Source of the DNA: Pelobacter sp. UBA6812
GTDB taxonomy: Bacteria; Desulfobacterota; Desulfuromonadia; Desulfuromonadales; Syntrophotaleaceae
NCBI GenBank assembly: GCA_002452265.1
Contig: DKEW01000028.1
Span: forward strand, 46,358-110,357
Length of the DNA stretch: 64,000 nucleotides
Reading direction: 5' to 3'
Each line of letters opens with the position of its first letter. Positions within the stretch are counted from its first letter, which is position 1. A model generated the notes under the pieces. The model saw only the letters and a program-made list of their open reading frames with translations, made no database searches and was not told the DNA's origin. A program made the translations under genes and the position numbers. Positions 17,178 through 25,866 of the stretch are shown one piece after another.

Positions 17178-17957
17178 GTGCTTATCGACTGGTTCACTGT
17201 AGCGGCCCAAGCGGTCAATTTTTTGATCCTGGTGGCCTTGCTCAAACGTTTTTTGTATGGTCCGATCCTACGCGCCATGGATCGTCGTGAAGAACGTCTG
17301 GTGGTCCGTTTTGCCGAGGCGGAGAGCAAGTTGGTCGAAGCGGGCCAACTTGAGGAGCAATACCGCGGTTTGCTGCAAGAGCTTGAGGAAGCGCGCGGCG
17401 TCAAATTGCGCCAGGTGGAGGAAGACGTTGAAGATCAGCGCCGCAAGCTGATCGCTGCCGCCAAGGAAGAAGCTGCCGAGGTGCGGCGGGCCTGGGCTGC
17501 AGCCATTCGTGAGGAGCGGGAATCCTTCTTCACCGAGCTTAAAAAGCGGGTGGGCGGAGAAATGCTGAAGATCGCTCGCAAGTCCCTCGGGGATTTGGCC
17601 AATACTGAACTGGAGCAACTGATGGTCGCACGTTTTAACGAACGCCTGGCGGAACTCCGCAGCGACGAGCGGGAACAGGTCGCCTTGGCAGCCTGCGATC
17701 GCGGTGTCCTGGTGCGCAGCCCTTTTGCGCTACCCGATCAGCTACGTCAGCGGTTGGCCGATGGCGTACGACAGGCCCTGGGGCCGTCGGTGGAGTTGAA
17801 CTACCAGGATCAGGCGGTGATGCCCCTCGGCATCGAATTGACCGTGGGGGGGCTTAAATTGTCCTGGGGCGTCGACAGTTATTTTGAGCAGTTGGAGCAG
17901 GAGGTAGCGGTCCTTTACGACGGTCAGGCGAGCGTTTCAGCAGAGGCTTGCCTATGA
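17178..17957 (+). CDS. atpF: N-ATPase subunit b, probably fused to a delta-like domain (AtpF)
   Basis: 259 residues against about 160 for ordinary b. One N-terminal membrane helix (WFTVAAQAVNFLILVALL), the conserved RFLYGPI, then a long charged coiled coil to about residue 130. The remaining hundred or so residues (from about LGDLANTELEQLM to the end) look like the C-terminal part of a delta subunit (AVMPLGIELTVGGLKLSW). No separate atpH is present, so this single protein should form the whole peripheral stalk. GTG start, three bases after atpE; its stop overlaps atpA as ATGA. Confidence 0.88.
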   Translation: MLIDWFTVAAQAVNFLILVALLKRFLYGPILRAMDRREERLVVRFAEAESKLVEAGQLEEQYRGLLQELEEARGVKLRQVEEDVEDQRRKLIAAAKEEAAEVRRAWAAAIREERESFFTELKKRVGGEMLKIARKSLGDLANTELEQLMVARFNERLAELRSDEREQVALAACDRGVLVRSPFALPDQLRQRLADGVRQALGPSVELNYQDQAVMPLGIELTVGGLKLSWGVDSYFEQLEQEVAVLYDGQASVSAEACL

Positions 17958-19522
17958 AAGATCCCGGTCCCTCGCTTACCTCGGTGCTCAAGAGTGCTTT
18001 CGATACCCTCGATCAGGCTGTAGACAGGTTCTCACCGGTGCTGACGGTGCAACATGTCGGCTGGGTGGAGTATGTCGGCAAGGGTATTGCGCGCGTCGGT
18101 GGCTTGCCCGGGGTGCGGTGCGAGGAACTGCTGGCTTTCCCGGGTAATTTGCTTGGACTGGCGTTGGATGTTGCCGAAGAGCAGGTCGGGGTGGTGCTAC
18201 TGGGCGATTACGGTCATCTCCAGGCCGGAGACGAGGTGCGCCGTACCGGCCGGGTGTTCGATGTGCCGGTGGGGGACGGCCTGATCGGACGGGTCGTCGA
18301 TCCTGTCGGGCGCAGTCTCGATGGTGGCAAGCCCGTTACCTTTCAGCGGCGCCTGCCGGTGGAGCGTCCTGCCCCGCCGATCATGGATCGTCTGCCGGTA
18401 ACCCAGCCGTTGATGACCGGTATCAAGGTCATCGACGCCCTTATTCCCATCGGTCGCGGACAGCGTGAATTGATCCTCGGCGATCGACAGACCGGCAAGA
18501 CGGCCATCGCCATCGATACCATCATCAATCAGCACGATCAGGATATGTTGTGCATCTATTGCGCTATCGGGCAACGTGCCTCCAGTGTTTCCGGGGTGGT
18601 CTCCGAGTTGCGCAACTGCGGCGCCCTCGACTACAGCATCGTGGTAGTGGCGGAGGGGGATGCGCCGCCGGGTCTGCAGTATATCGCTCCCTATGCCGCT
18701 ACCAGCATGGCGGAGCATTTCATGGAGCATGGTCGTGATGTGTTGATCGTTTACGACGATTTGACCCACCACGCGCGGGCTTATCGCGAGATTTCCCTGT
18801 TGCTGCGCCGTCCACCTGGGCGCGAAGCTTTTCCGGGTGATATTTTCTATGTTCACTCGCGTCTTCTGGAGCGCGCCACACACCTCTCTGAACCGCGTGG
18901 GGGTGGTAGTCTCACGGCTTTGCCCATTATCGAGACCGAGGCTCAGAACCTGTCGGCGTATATTCCGACCAACCTGATTTCCATTACCGACGGCCAGGTC
19001 TATCTGTCTCCAGAGCTGTTTCAAAAAGGATTGTTGCCCGCCGTCGATGTCGGCAAATCGGTTTCCCGTGTCGGTGGAAAAACCCAACTTGCCGCTTATC
19101 GGGCGGTGGCCGGCGATTTGCGCCTGACCTACTCCCAGTTCGAAGAACTCGAGGCCTTTGCCCGCTTCGGTACCCGACTGGATGAAGAAACCCGTCAGGT
19201 TCTGCATCGTGGTCGCCGGGTGCGTGCTATCCTTAAGCAACCTCAGTTTCGGCCGCGCACAGCGCCTCAGCAGGTATTGGTACTGCATGCGCTGAACAGC
19301 GGGGTTTTCGACAAGGTCGAGGAAGAGGCTCTCTTCGAGGTGGAGCAAGCGGTTTGCTCGGCGGTGGCTGAACTGCCGGAAATTGCAGAGAAGATTTTGC
19401 GCGGAGAAGCTTTGTCCAGCGAAGATCTTGACGCTGTGCTGGACGCCGCCGTTCGCGCGGTGCGACCGTTTATCAAAGTCGGGGAGGACGAGGATGCCGG
19501 CGCTGCAGGAGTTGCAACATAA
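17954..19522 (+). CDS. atpA: N-ATPase subunit alpha (AtpA)
   Basis: 522 residues, the non-catalytic F1 subunit. P-loop GDRQTGKT at 166-173; the alpha signature occurs around ISITDGQVYLSPELF, and the arginine finger lies in the conserved DVGKSVSRVGGKTQ. The sequence continues through the C-terminal bundle. ATG at 17954 is chosen over the TTG at 17948 because it gives the ATGA overlap with atpF seen at other junctions of this operon. Confidence 0.96.
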   Translation: MKDPGPSLTSVLKSAFDTLDQAVDRFSPVLTVQHVGWVEYVGKGIARVGGLPGVRCEELLAFPGNLLGLALDVAEEQVGVVLLGDYGHLQAGDEVRRTGRVFDVPVGDGLIGRVVDPVGRSLDGGKPVTFQRRLPVERPAPPIMDRLPVTQPLMTGIKVIDALIPIGRGQRELILGDRQTGKTAIAIDTIINQHDQDMLCIYCAIGQRASSVSGVVSELRNCGALDYSIVVVAEGDAPPGLQYIAPYAATSMAEHFMEHGRDVLIVYDDLTHHARAYREISLLLRRPPGREAFPGDIFYVHSRLLERATHLSEPRGGGSLTALPIIETEAQNLSAYIPTNLISITDGQVYLSPELFQKGLLPAVDVGKSVSRVGGKTQLAAYRAVAGDLRLTYSQFEELEAFARFGTRLDEETRQVLHRGRRVRAILKQPQFRPRTAPQQVLVLHALNSGVFDKVEEEALFEVEQAVCSAVAELPEIAEKILRGEALSSEDLDAVLDAAVRAVRPFIKVGEDEDAGAAGVAT

Positions 19523-20390
19523 AATCAAAAGCGCATCGGATTTGCACATGGTGGTGCGTACCATGAAGGCGCTGGCTGCGGTCAGCATCCGTCAGTATGA
19601 AGATGCGGTGCGGGCTCTCGACGGCTATTACGAAGCCGTTGAGCTGGGGCTGCGGGCCGTATTGCGGGATCGTCCTCTGACCGGTCGTACGCGAAAGTCT
19701 GGTGAGACCATAGCGTTGATTCTCGGCTCGGATCAGGGCATGGCGGGGCGCTTTAACGATGCCATGCTTGAATATGCAACCGGTTGGTTGCAGAGTGACG
19801 GCGATATCAAGGGTGCGGCAGAATGTTGGGTCGCCGGAGACAAAATCGCCGGTGGAATCGAAGAGCGATTTGGCGAGGTCGGCGAGTTTTTCGCCCTGCC
19901 AACCTCGGTACAGAGTATTACCGCCACCGTGCAGGAGGTGCTGGTGCGGTTTGAGCGGCGCCGCAGCTGCAGCGAGTGCCGGTTGCTGTTGTTTCACAAC
20001 CGGCCATTGACCGGTGCTTCCTATGAGCAGCAGTGCGTATTGCTGTTACCGCCCGATGAGCGCTGGTTGCGGCACATGGCCGGTCAGAAGTGGCCCGGCC
20101 GTTGCCTTCCCATGGTCGCTGCTCCTTGGGAACAGTCCTTCCCCGCCTTGATCAACGAATATCTGTTTGTCACTCTGTTTCGCGGTTTTGCCACATCCCT
20201 TGCCGCGGAAAACGCCGCCCGGCTGGCGGCTATGCAACGTGCCGAAAAGAATATCGAGGAACTCCAGGCAGATTTGCAATCCCGCTACCATGCGCTGCGG
20301 CAGACGGTTATTACCGAAGAACTGTTCGACATTATTTCGGGTTTCGAAGCCCTTGGCGGTGCCGAGGACCGGGCCGGGCGCGACAAGTAG
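19494..20390 (+). CDS. atpG: N-ATPase subunit gamma (AtpG)
   Basis: 298 residues. The N-terminal helix begins ALQELQHKIKSASDLHMVVRTMKALAAVSI, the characteristic gamma pattern that enters the alpha/beta ring; LILGSDQGMAGRFND marks the Rossmann-like core; the C-terminal helix contains NAARLAAMQRAEKNIEEL. Central shaft of the rotor. Starts inside the end of atpA and is the last gene of the operon; the following 550 bases are non-coding. Confidence 0.93.
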   Translation: MPALQELQHKIKSASDLHMVVRTMKALAAVSIRQYEDAVRALDGYYEAVELGLRAVLRDRPLTGRTRKSGETIALILGSDQGMAGRFNDAMLEYATGWLQSDGDIKGAAECWVAGDKIAGGIEERFGEVGEFFALPTSVQSITATVQEVLVRFERRRSCSECRLLLFHNRPLTGASYEQQCVLLLPPDERWLRHMAGQKWPGRCLPMVAAPWEQSFPALINEYLFVTLFRGFATSLAAENAARLAAMQRAEKNIEELQADLQSRYHALRQTVITEELFDIISGFEALGGAEDRAGRDK

Positions 20391-20939
20391 AGACCGGGTG
20401 ATTCAAGAGATCCCAAGTTTCTCCATGAGTTCCTCCACCAAACTGTTATTCTGAGACGCGATGAGGGTTGCTCCGACCAGTCTTACGAATTCAGGCTGCT
20501 TCGCTCTGCGAAGGCCTCAGATACCGTTCGGTCTAATGGAACAGAAGAGATGGGACTTATCTTCGTGTCAGGCTCAAAGGCCTCTGTCGCAAACCAGGCT
20601 CCCCATCTCTTTCACCGGGCGTCCCCGGAACTGAAGTTACAAGTAGAGGACAACGAATATCAACATATAAGATCGCGAAGGATACGAAGAAGTTCCAATA
20701 ACGACAAAGCCACCACGAACAGGGATATTCAGGATAGACAGGATGAAAACCAACGGCCTTGGGTTTAGGGGGTTATCCTGATCATCCTGCATATCCCTGT
20801 AAAAGCAAGATTGCAGAGGGCAACGATCATCAACATATAAGGACGCCAAGAGCACGATGAAATTAAGGCATCGGTTCATGAGGCTATAAAGGCTTCCCGG
20901 CATGACCGGTCCGGGGGTATCATAAAACCGAGGACTTTT
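20391..20939 (+). other. Intergenic region after atpG with a hairpin and repeat copy A
   Basis: 549 bases without a supported gene. An inverted repeat AAGAGATGGG (20545-20554) with CCCATCTCTT (20602-20611) encloses a 47-base loop and could be a small RNA or a degenerate element. From about 20640 the composite repeat described at 20719-20800 begins. Confidence 0.5.
20719..20800 (+). repeat. 82-base dispersed imperfect palindrome, copy A
   Basis: Begins ACAGGGATAT and ends ATATCCCTGT. The two arms also share CAGGAT/ATCCTG blocks, so the transcript would form a long hairpin. By my comparison it is base-for-base identical to copy B at 31601-31682 read on the other strand. Shared flanks are GAAGAAGTTCC and ACGACAAAGCCACCACGA on the left, and GCAAGATTGCAGAGGGC through CATATAA on the right. 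Confidence 0.9.
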
Positions 20940-22106
20940 ATGACTGAAACATCGACCACTCAGCCACCCGAATGGCATTTCGAGCAGGGCCCCATCCGCC
21001 CGCCAAGCGAGGCGCACAGTCTGCTGCTGCGGGTCAGCCGCAACTGCCCGTGGAATCGCTGTACCTTCTGTCCGGTTTACAAGGGGCGCAAGTTTTCAAT
21101 GAGACCCGTCGAGGATGTATGCCGGGATATCGATGCGGTTGCCAGACATCTCGATCTGTTGCGCCGCAACCTCGGTGAGCCCGGGGTTGAAACACAAGGG
21201 TTGTTGCAGCTATGGCATGATCGGTTGCCGTCTGCAGAGCAGGCCTCGTTTCGGGCTGCGGCCCATTGGCTGGCCGGAGGGTTGCAGTCGGTTTTTCTGC
21301 AGGATGCCGATGGTCTGATCGTCGGACCCAAACGGCTGCGTGTTATCCTTGCGCATCTTCAGGCAACTTTTCCGTGGACGTTTCGCATCACCGCCTACAC
21401 CCGCTCGCAGACAGTCCTGCGGTTTAGCCAGGAGGAATTAATTGCTTTGCGGCAGGCGGGCCTGACGCGGTTGCATATCGGTTTGGAGTCCGGCTGCGAC
21501 GCAGTGCTGGAAAAGGTCTGCAAGGGCGCAACGCGCGCGATGCACATCCAGGCTGGCCAACGGGTCAAACAAGCGGGGATCGAACTGTCGGAATATGTTA
21601 TGCCCGGCCTGGGAGGCAGGGAGTTGTCGGAGCACCATGCCCGCGACTCCGCCACTGCGCTGAATGCTATCCGGCCTGATTTCATCCGCCTGCGTACCCT
21701 GGCTATTCCTGAAGGGGTTCCCCTGCATGAGGAGTGGCGCAGCGGTCGGTTCGAGTTTTGTACCAGCGTCGAAATTGCCCGTGAGCTGCTGCTGTTTCTG
21801 CAAAACCTTGACGGTATCGCAGGCGAGCTGGCCAGCGATCATGTGCTCAATTTATTTGAAGATTTGACCGGCATCTTGCCCGCCGATCAACCACGGCTGG
21901 TAGCCATGGTGCAAGATTTTCTCGATCTGACTGACGAGCGACGCTGTGTCTACCTGGTTGGACGCCGAGGCGGCATGTTGCGTGGTCTGCGGGATCTGAT
22001 TGACCCCATCAAGGAGGCTGCTGCCCGGAATCTGTGTGAGCAGTTGGGAGCCACCCCGGATAATGTCGAGGACATTTGCCGCAGGCTGATGCAGCGCTTT
22101 ATCTGA
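20940..22106 (+). CDS. Radical SAM protein of unknown substrate
   Basis: 388 residues. The cluster motif is CPWNRCTFC (C36, C41, C44), a CX4CX2C spacing seen in a group of uncharacterised radical SAM proteins, followed by PVYKGRKF. The barrel includes RITAYTRSQTVL, LHIGLESGCDAVLEKVCKG and YVMPGLGG. There is no obvious extra cluster domain or SPASM region. Catalytic substrate not predictable. It lies 22 bases before an alkyltransferase gene with a shared direction, probably one operon. No ribosome site of note before the ATG. Confidence 0.75.
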   Translation: MTETSTTQPPEWHFEQGPIRPPSEAHSLLLRVSRNCPWNRCTFCPVYKGRKFSMRPVEDVCRDIDAVARHLDLLRRNLGEPGVETQGLLQLWHDRLPSAEQASFRAAAHWLAGGLQSVFLQDADGLIVGPKRLRVILAHLQATFPWTFRITAYTRSQTVLRFSQEELIALRQAGLTRLHIGLESGCDAVLEKVCKGATRAMHIQAGQRVKQAGIELSEYVMPGLGGRELSEHHARDSATALNAIRPDFIRLRTLAIPEGVPLHEEWRSGRFEFCTSVEIARELLLFLQNLDGIAGELASDHVLNLFEDLTGILPADQPRLVAMVQDFLDLTDERRCVYLVGRRGGMLRGLRDLIDPIKEAAARNLCEQLGATPDNVEDICRRLMQRFI

Positions 22107-22128
22107 ATTGAAAGGAGATCGCTTCGCT

Positions 22129-22635
22129 ATGATACGCACCTGCACCATCGATACCCCTTTGGGGCCTATGACGGCCGCGGCTTTGGACGGCAAGCTTATC
22201 GGTTTATGGTTTGTGGGCCAGAAACACTATCCGGCCGCTGCGCAGAGCTGGGAGCCCCAGCCTGAATACCCTGTTCTGGCGGATTTGCGAGCATGGATCG
22301 AGGGATATTTTGCCGGGAAGGGTGGCAGGCCGGAACTACCTTTGGAGCCGCAGGGGACCCCTTTTCAAAAAGCCGTCTGGAAAATCCTGCTGCAGGTGCC
22401 ACCGGGGGAAACCATCACCTACGGAGAGATTGCCGAACAACTCGCGGCTCAACGCCGTGTGCTTTCCATGTCGGCGCAGGCCGTAGGCGGCGCGGTCGGG
22501 CGCAACCCAATTTCCATCCTGATCCCCTGTCATCGGGTGATCGGGGCTGACGGCGCTCTTACCGGCTACGCGGGGGGGATCGAGAAAAAACGGGCGCTGT
22601 TGCAGTTGGAAGGGGCTGCGGAGGTTGAGTCGTAA
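22129..22635 (+). CDS. ogt: Methylated-DNA-protein cysteine methyltransferase
   Basis: 168 residues. The suicide cysteine is Cys134 in IPCHRVIGADGALTGYAGG, preceded by the helix-turn-helix GTPFQKAVWKILLQVPPGETITYGEIA and by AVGGAVGRNP. It removes O6-alkyl groups from guanine in DNA. ATG at 22129 follows AAAGGAGA; the frame upstream starts with TTG at 22108, less likely. Co-directional with the radical SAM gene. Confidence 0.93.
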   Translation: MIRTCTIDTPLGPMTAAALDGKLIGLWFVGQKHYPAAAQSWEPQPEYPVLADLRAWIEGYFAGKGGRPELPLEPQGTPFQKAVWKILLQVPPGETITYGEIAEQLAAQRRVLSMSAQAVGGAVGRNPISILIPCHRVIGADGALTGYAGGIEKKRALLQLEGAAEVES

Positions 22636-22652
22636 TGAAAATCTACGGACAA

Positions 22653-22772
22653 ATCTTGGTTCTCGCACGAAGCCACGGAGATCACAAAGAAAAGCAAACC
22701 CGAAAAAAACTGTGTCGAAGGGCGATCGCTTTTAGGGGCTCTTTGTGGCTTCGTGGCTTCGTGCGAGATATA
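22653..22772. repeat. CACGAAG-type inverted repeat
   Basis: Arms CTCGCACGAAGCCACGGA and TGGCTTCGTGGCTTCGTGCGAG flank about 70 bases. Same family of CACGAAG arms as around copies B and C of the 82-base element, but without the palindromic core. It fills the gap between the convergent ogt and RND genes. Confidence 0.75.
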
Positions 22773-22788
22773 TGTTGGCCTTTCGTAT

Positions 22789-25700
22789 CTAACTTTTATA
22801 ATCCTTGAAACTCACCCTGAAAAATAGACTGTAAAGCACCGGCACCACACCTAACGTCAGCACGGTGGCGAATATCAGCCCGAAAATGATGGCGATGGCC
22901 ATGGTCTCCCATAGCGGGCCGCCGCCGAGCCACAGAGGCAGCAGGCCGCCGACGGTAGTGCCTGTAGTCAGCAGGATCGGTCGCAATCGGCGCATGGCCG
23001 ATTCGAGGATGGCCCGGGCCGGTGGCAGGCCGTTTTGCTCGATTTCGATATTGATGCGGTCAATGAGTACAATGGCATTGTTTATGACGATCCCCGCCAA
23101 CGATATAATCCCCAGCAAGGTCATGAAGCCGAAATAACTGCCGGTCAGCAACAGGCCGATGGTGACGCCGATCATGCCCAACGGGATGGTCAGCAGGATG
23201 ATCAGCGGGCGTCGCAGAGAGTTGAATTGCCCCACCAGCAGCAGTACCACGATCAGTCCGGTGATCGGCAGATTGACAGCGATCGACTCGTTGGCCTTGC
23301 CCGAGGTCTCCAGCTCCCCACCCATCTCATACTTGTAACCGAAGGGCCACTTTTTCTGCGCGTTTTGCAGCCATCTATCCATTTTTTCGGCGATGGCGAT
23401 GGGGTTGCCGGTCTGGTCGATGCCCGCTTCAACGGTCACGGTGCGGCGACGGTCGCGGCGTAAAATTTTGGCCGGTTGCCAGGCGATTTCGATATCGGCT
23501 ACCTGTTTCAGGGGGACGGACTGGCCGGTGCGCTGGACATAGATGTTATGGGTTTCCAGCTTGCCGAAATCCTGCCGATCGGCGGCGGTGGAGCGCAGGG
23601 TGACCGGAATGACTTCATCCTGTTCGCGGTATTCGGTGGTGGTGATACCGCTGAGGATCGTCTGCAGCGACACCGCAATGTCACGACTGGTAAGCCCGGC
23701 TCGCAGGGCACGGGGCTGGTTGACGCGTACCACCAGTTTCTTGGTGCGGGCTCCCCAGTCGTCGGTAATGTTGAGGATGCCGGGCATGGTGGCCAGGTGT
23801 TCCTTGACCTCGTCACCGATAGAGAAAAGCTTGTCGCTGTCTTTACCGGACAGGCGGATTTCCACCGGGTTGTCGATCGGCGGGCCAAGGTTGAGGGGCC
23901 GGATGCGTGGGGTAAGGTCGGGGAAATGGCTCTGGCAGAAGGCTTCCAGACGCGGCAACGAGACCTCAAGATTGTGGCGCCGCGACGTGCCGTTGATCAG
24001 TACATAGGCGTATTCCGGGCTGGGCGGTTCGGGCTTGTAGGGGAGCATGTAACGTGGCGCGCCTTCGCCGATGAAGGCGACCCAGTCGGTGATCCCTTCG
24101 CCATCGTCCTTGCGCACCAGTTCTGTGCGCATGAAATCCTCGATCTGTTGTACTACGGCCTCGGTACGTTTCAGAGGGGTGCCCATGGGCAGGCGCAGTT
24201 CCGCGTAAAAGATAGCTTTTTCGTTGGCCGGGAAAAACGATTTCGGAACCATCTGCAATCCGGCCATGGCAACGAAAAATACCGCGGCGATGCCGGCAAC
24301 GCTCAGCCAGGGATGTCGCAGCAGAGCCAACAGCACCCGGCGGTACCCGCGGTAAAAACGGGATTGAAAATTAACCGCTCCGGCCTTGCTGTCAGGGTGC
24401 AAAAAATGGGTACACAGCAGCGGCGTCATGGTTAACGACAGCATCCAGGAACAGAGCAGCGTAATGGTGACCACCTTGAACAGCGGCGAGGTGTATTCGC
24501 CGGTGGACGATTTGGCCAGAAAGATCGGTAAAAAAGCGACAGCGGTAGTCAGCGACGAGGTCAGCAGGGGGATTTTCAGTTCCTGCGCGGAATCGATGGC
24601 GGCCTGCCGGGCCGGTTTGCCTTCGGCCATCTGCACCATGATCGATTCGCTCATAACGATGGCGTTGTCGACCAGCATGCCAAGCGCAATGATCATGGAG
24701 GCCAGCGACATCTGATCGATGCCGATGTTTAAAAATCCCATGACCATCAGCGACATGATCATCGCCATGGGGATCAGGCTGGCCACCACCAAACCGGTAC
24801 GCAGGCCTAGAAATAGCAGCATCATCACCAGTACGATGAGCATCGACTGCAGCAGGTTGTTGACGAACTCGTTGACCTTGCGTTCGACGTGCTTCGGTTG
24901 GAATGCCACCAGGTCGAAGTTGACGCCGATGGGGTAGGCTTGCTCAAAGCGGATCAGGGCCTGCTGGACTTCTTCGCCGAGCTTTAGGATATCGCCCCCT
25001 TCGCGCAGATGGATGGCCAGAGTTAAAGCCGGCTGTCCGGCGTAATGAACCTTGGCCTTGGGCGGATCGATGTAACCGCGATGGATGGCGACGAGATCCT
25101 CCAGGAAAACCACATCCTGGCCGTCGGGAACATTGATGACGGTGCGCTTGAGGTCCTCCACCGAATCGAAGTTGCCGGTCGGCTCCAGCACGATCTGCTC
25201 TTTATCGGTGAAAATTTCGCCGCCGGGGATAATGATATTGCGCGCTTCGAGGATGCTTTTAAGCTGCAGGGGCGACAGGCCCAGTTCGGCCAGTCGGGCA
25301 TTGTTGTACTCGACAAAGATACGCTCTTGCTGCACACCCTGGATATCGACCTTGGCGATGTCGTCGCTGAGCAGCAGTTCGTTGCGACAATCGTCGGCGA
25401 TTTTTTTGAGCTCGGCATAGCTGAAGTCCTTGCCGGTGATCGCGATGAGGGTGCCGAAAATATCGCCGAATTCGTCGTTGACGAAGGGGCCCACCACCTC
25501 CTCGGGAAGCTCGCCGGTTGCGCGCTGCACCTTGCGGCGCAAATTATCCCAGATGGGACGCATGTTTTTGTAACGTTCGAGAATGTTGACGAAGATGACC
25601 GACACGCCCGGCTTCGATTCGCTGTCGATATAATCGATTTCAGGAATTTCCTGAATGATCTTTTCCAGTTTGTCGGTGACCAGTTGCTCGACCCGCTCGG

Positions 25701-25866
25701 GGCTGGCACCGGGAAAATAGGTCAACACCTGGGCGGTGCGCACCACGAACCCCGGGTCTTCGTCGCGGGGCAGGGATTTGTAGAAGAACAGCCCCGCCAG
25801 CGCTACAACAGCCAGGGCTACATAGGTGATGCGGGTTTTGTCGAGGGCAGCGCGGGTAATATTCAT
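22789..25866 (-). CDS. RND efflux permease (AcrB-like), system 1
   Basis: 1025 residues, the inner-membrane proton antiporter of a tripartite pump. N-terminal helix (ITYVALAVVALAGLFFYKS), a porter domain starting VLTYFPGASPERVEQLV, the helices with the relay acids (GMLVDNAIVMSESIMVQ), and a second half ending with ITLLGIISLAGIVINNAIVLIDRINIEIEQNG. The FPGA motif and half-repeat layout are typical of hydrophobe or heavy-metal RND members. Start overlaps the adaptor stop as ATGA. Substrate unknown. Last gene of the operon. Confidence 0.92.
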   Translation of the reverse strand: MNITRAALDKTRITYVALAVVALAGLFFYKSLPRDEDPGFVVRTAQVLTYFPGASPERVEQLVTDKLEKIIQEIPEIDYIDSESKPGVSVIFVNILERYKNMRPIWDNLRRKVQRATGELPEEVVGPFVNDEFGDIFGTLIAITGKDFSYAELKKIADDCRNELLLSDDIAKVDIQGVQQERIFVEYNNARLAELGLSPLQLKSILEARNIIIPGGEIFTDKEQIVLEPTGNFDSVEDLKRTVINVPDGQDVVFLEDLVAIHRGYIDPPKAKVHYAGQPALTLAIHLREGGDILKLGEEVQQALIRFEQAYPIGVNFDLVAFQPKHVERKVNEFVNNLLQSMLIVLVMMLLFLGLRTGLVVASLIPMAMIMSLMVMGFLNIGIDQMSLASMIIALGMLVDNAIVMSESIMVQMAEGKPARQAAIDSAQELKIPLLTSSLTTAVAFLPIFLAKSSTGEYTSPLFKVVTITLLCSWMLSLTMTPLLCTHFLHPDSKAGAVNFQSRFYRGYRRVLLALLRHPWLSVAGIAAVFFVAMAGLQMVPKSFFPANEKAIFYAELRLPMGTPLKRTEAVVQQIEDFMRTELVRKDDGEGITDWVAFIGEGAPRYMLPYKPEPPSPEYAYVLINGTSRRHNLEVSLPRLEAFCQSHFPDLTPRIRPLNLGPPIDNPVEIRLSGKDSDKLFSIGDEVKEHLATMPGILNITDDWGARTKKLVVRVNQPRALRAGLTSRDIAVSLQTILSGITTTEYREQDEVIPVTLRSTAADRQDFGKLETHNIYVQRTGQSVPLKQVADIEIAWQPAKILRRDRRRTVTVEAGIDQTGNPIAIAEKMDRWLQNAQKKWPFGYKYEMGGELETSGKANESIAVNLPITGLIVVLLLVGQFNSLRRPLIILLTIPLGMIGVTIGLLLTGSYFGFMTLLGIISLAGIVINNAIVLIDRINIEIEQNGLPPARAILESAMRRLRPILLTTGTTVGGLLPLWLGGGPLWETMAIAIIFGLIFATVLTLGVVPVLYSLFFRVSFKDYKS

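Noticed and set aside
18197..19588. 463-codon open frame antisense to atpA and atpG start
   Set aside because: It mirrors a strongly conserved gene on the other strand; no ribosome site, no domain pattern. Long antisense frames are common in GC-rich third positions.
20637..21017. 126-codon minus frame over repeat copy A
   Set aside because: It translates the repeat (PLVFILSILNIPV) and the radical SAM start; the same peptide appears at 54389-54598 in copy C, so it is a repeat artefact.
23476..24435. 319-codon frame antisense to the RND permease 1
   Set aside because: No recognisable motif and the opposite strand is clearly coding.
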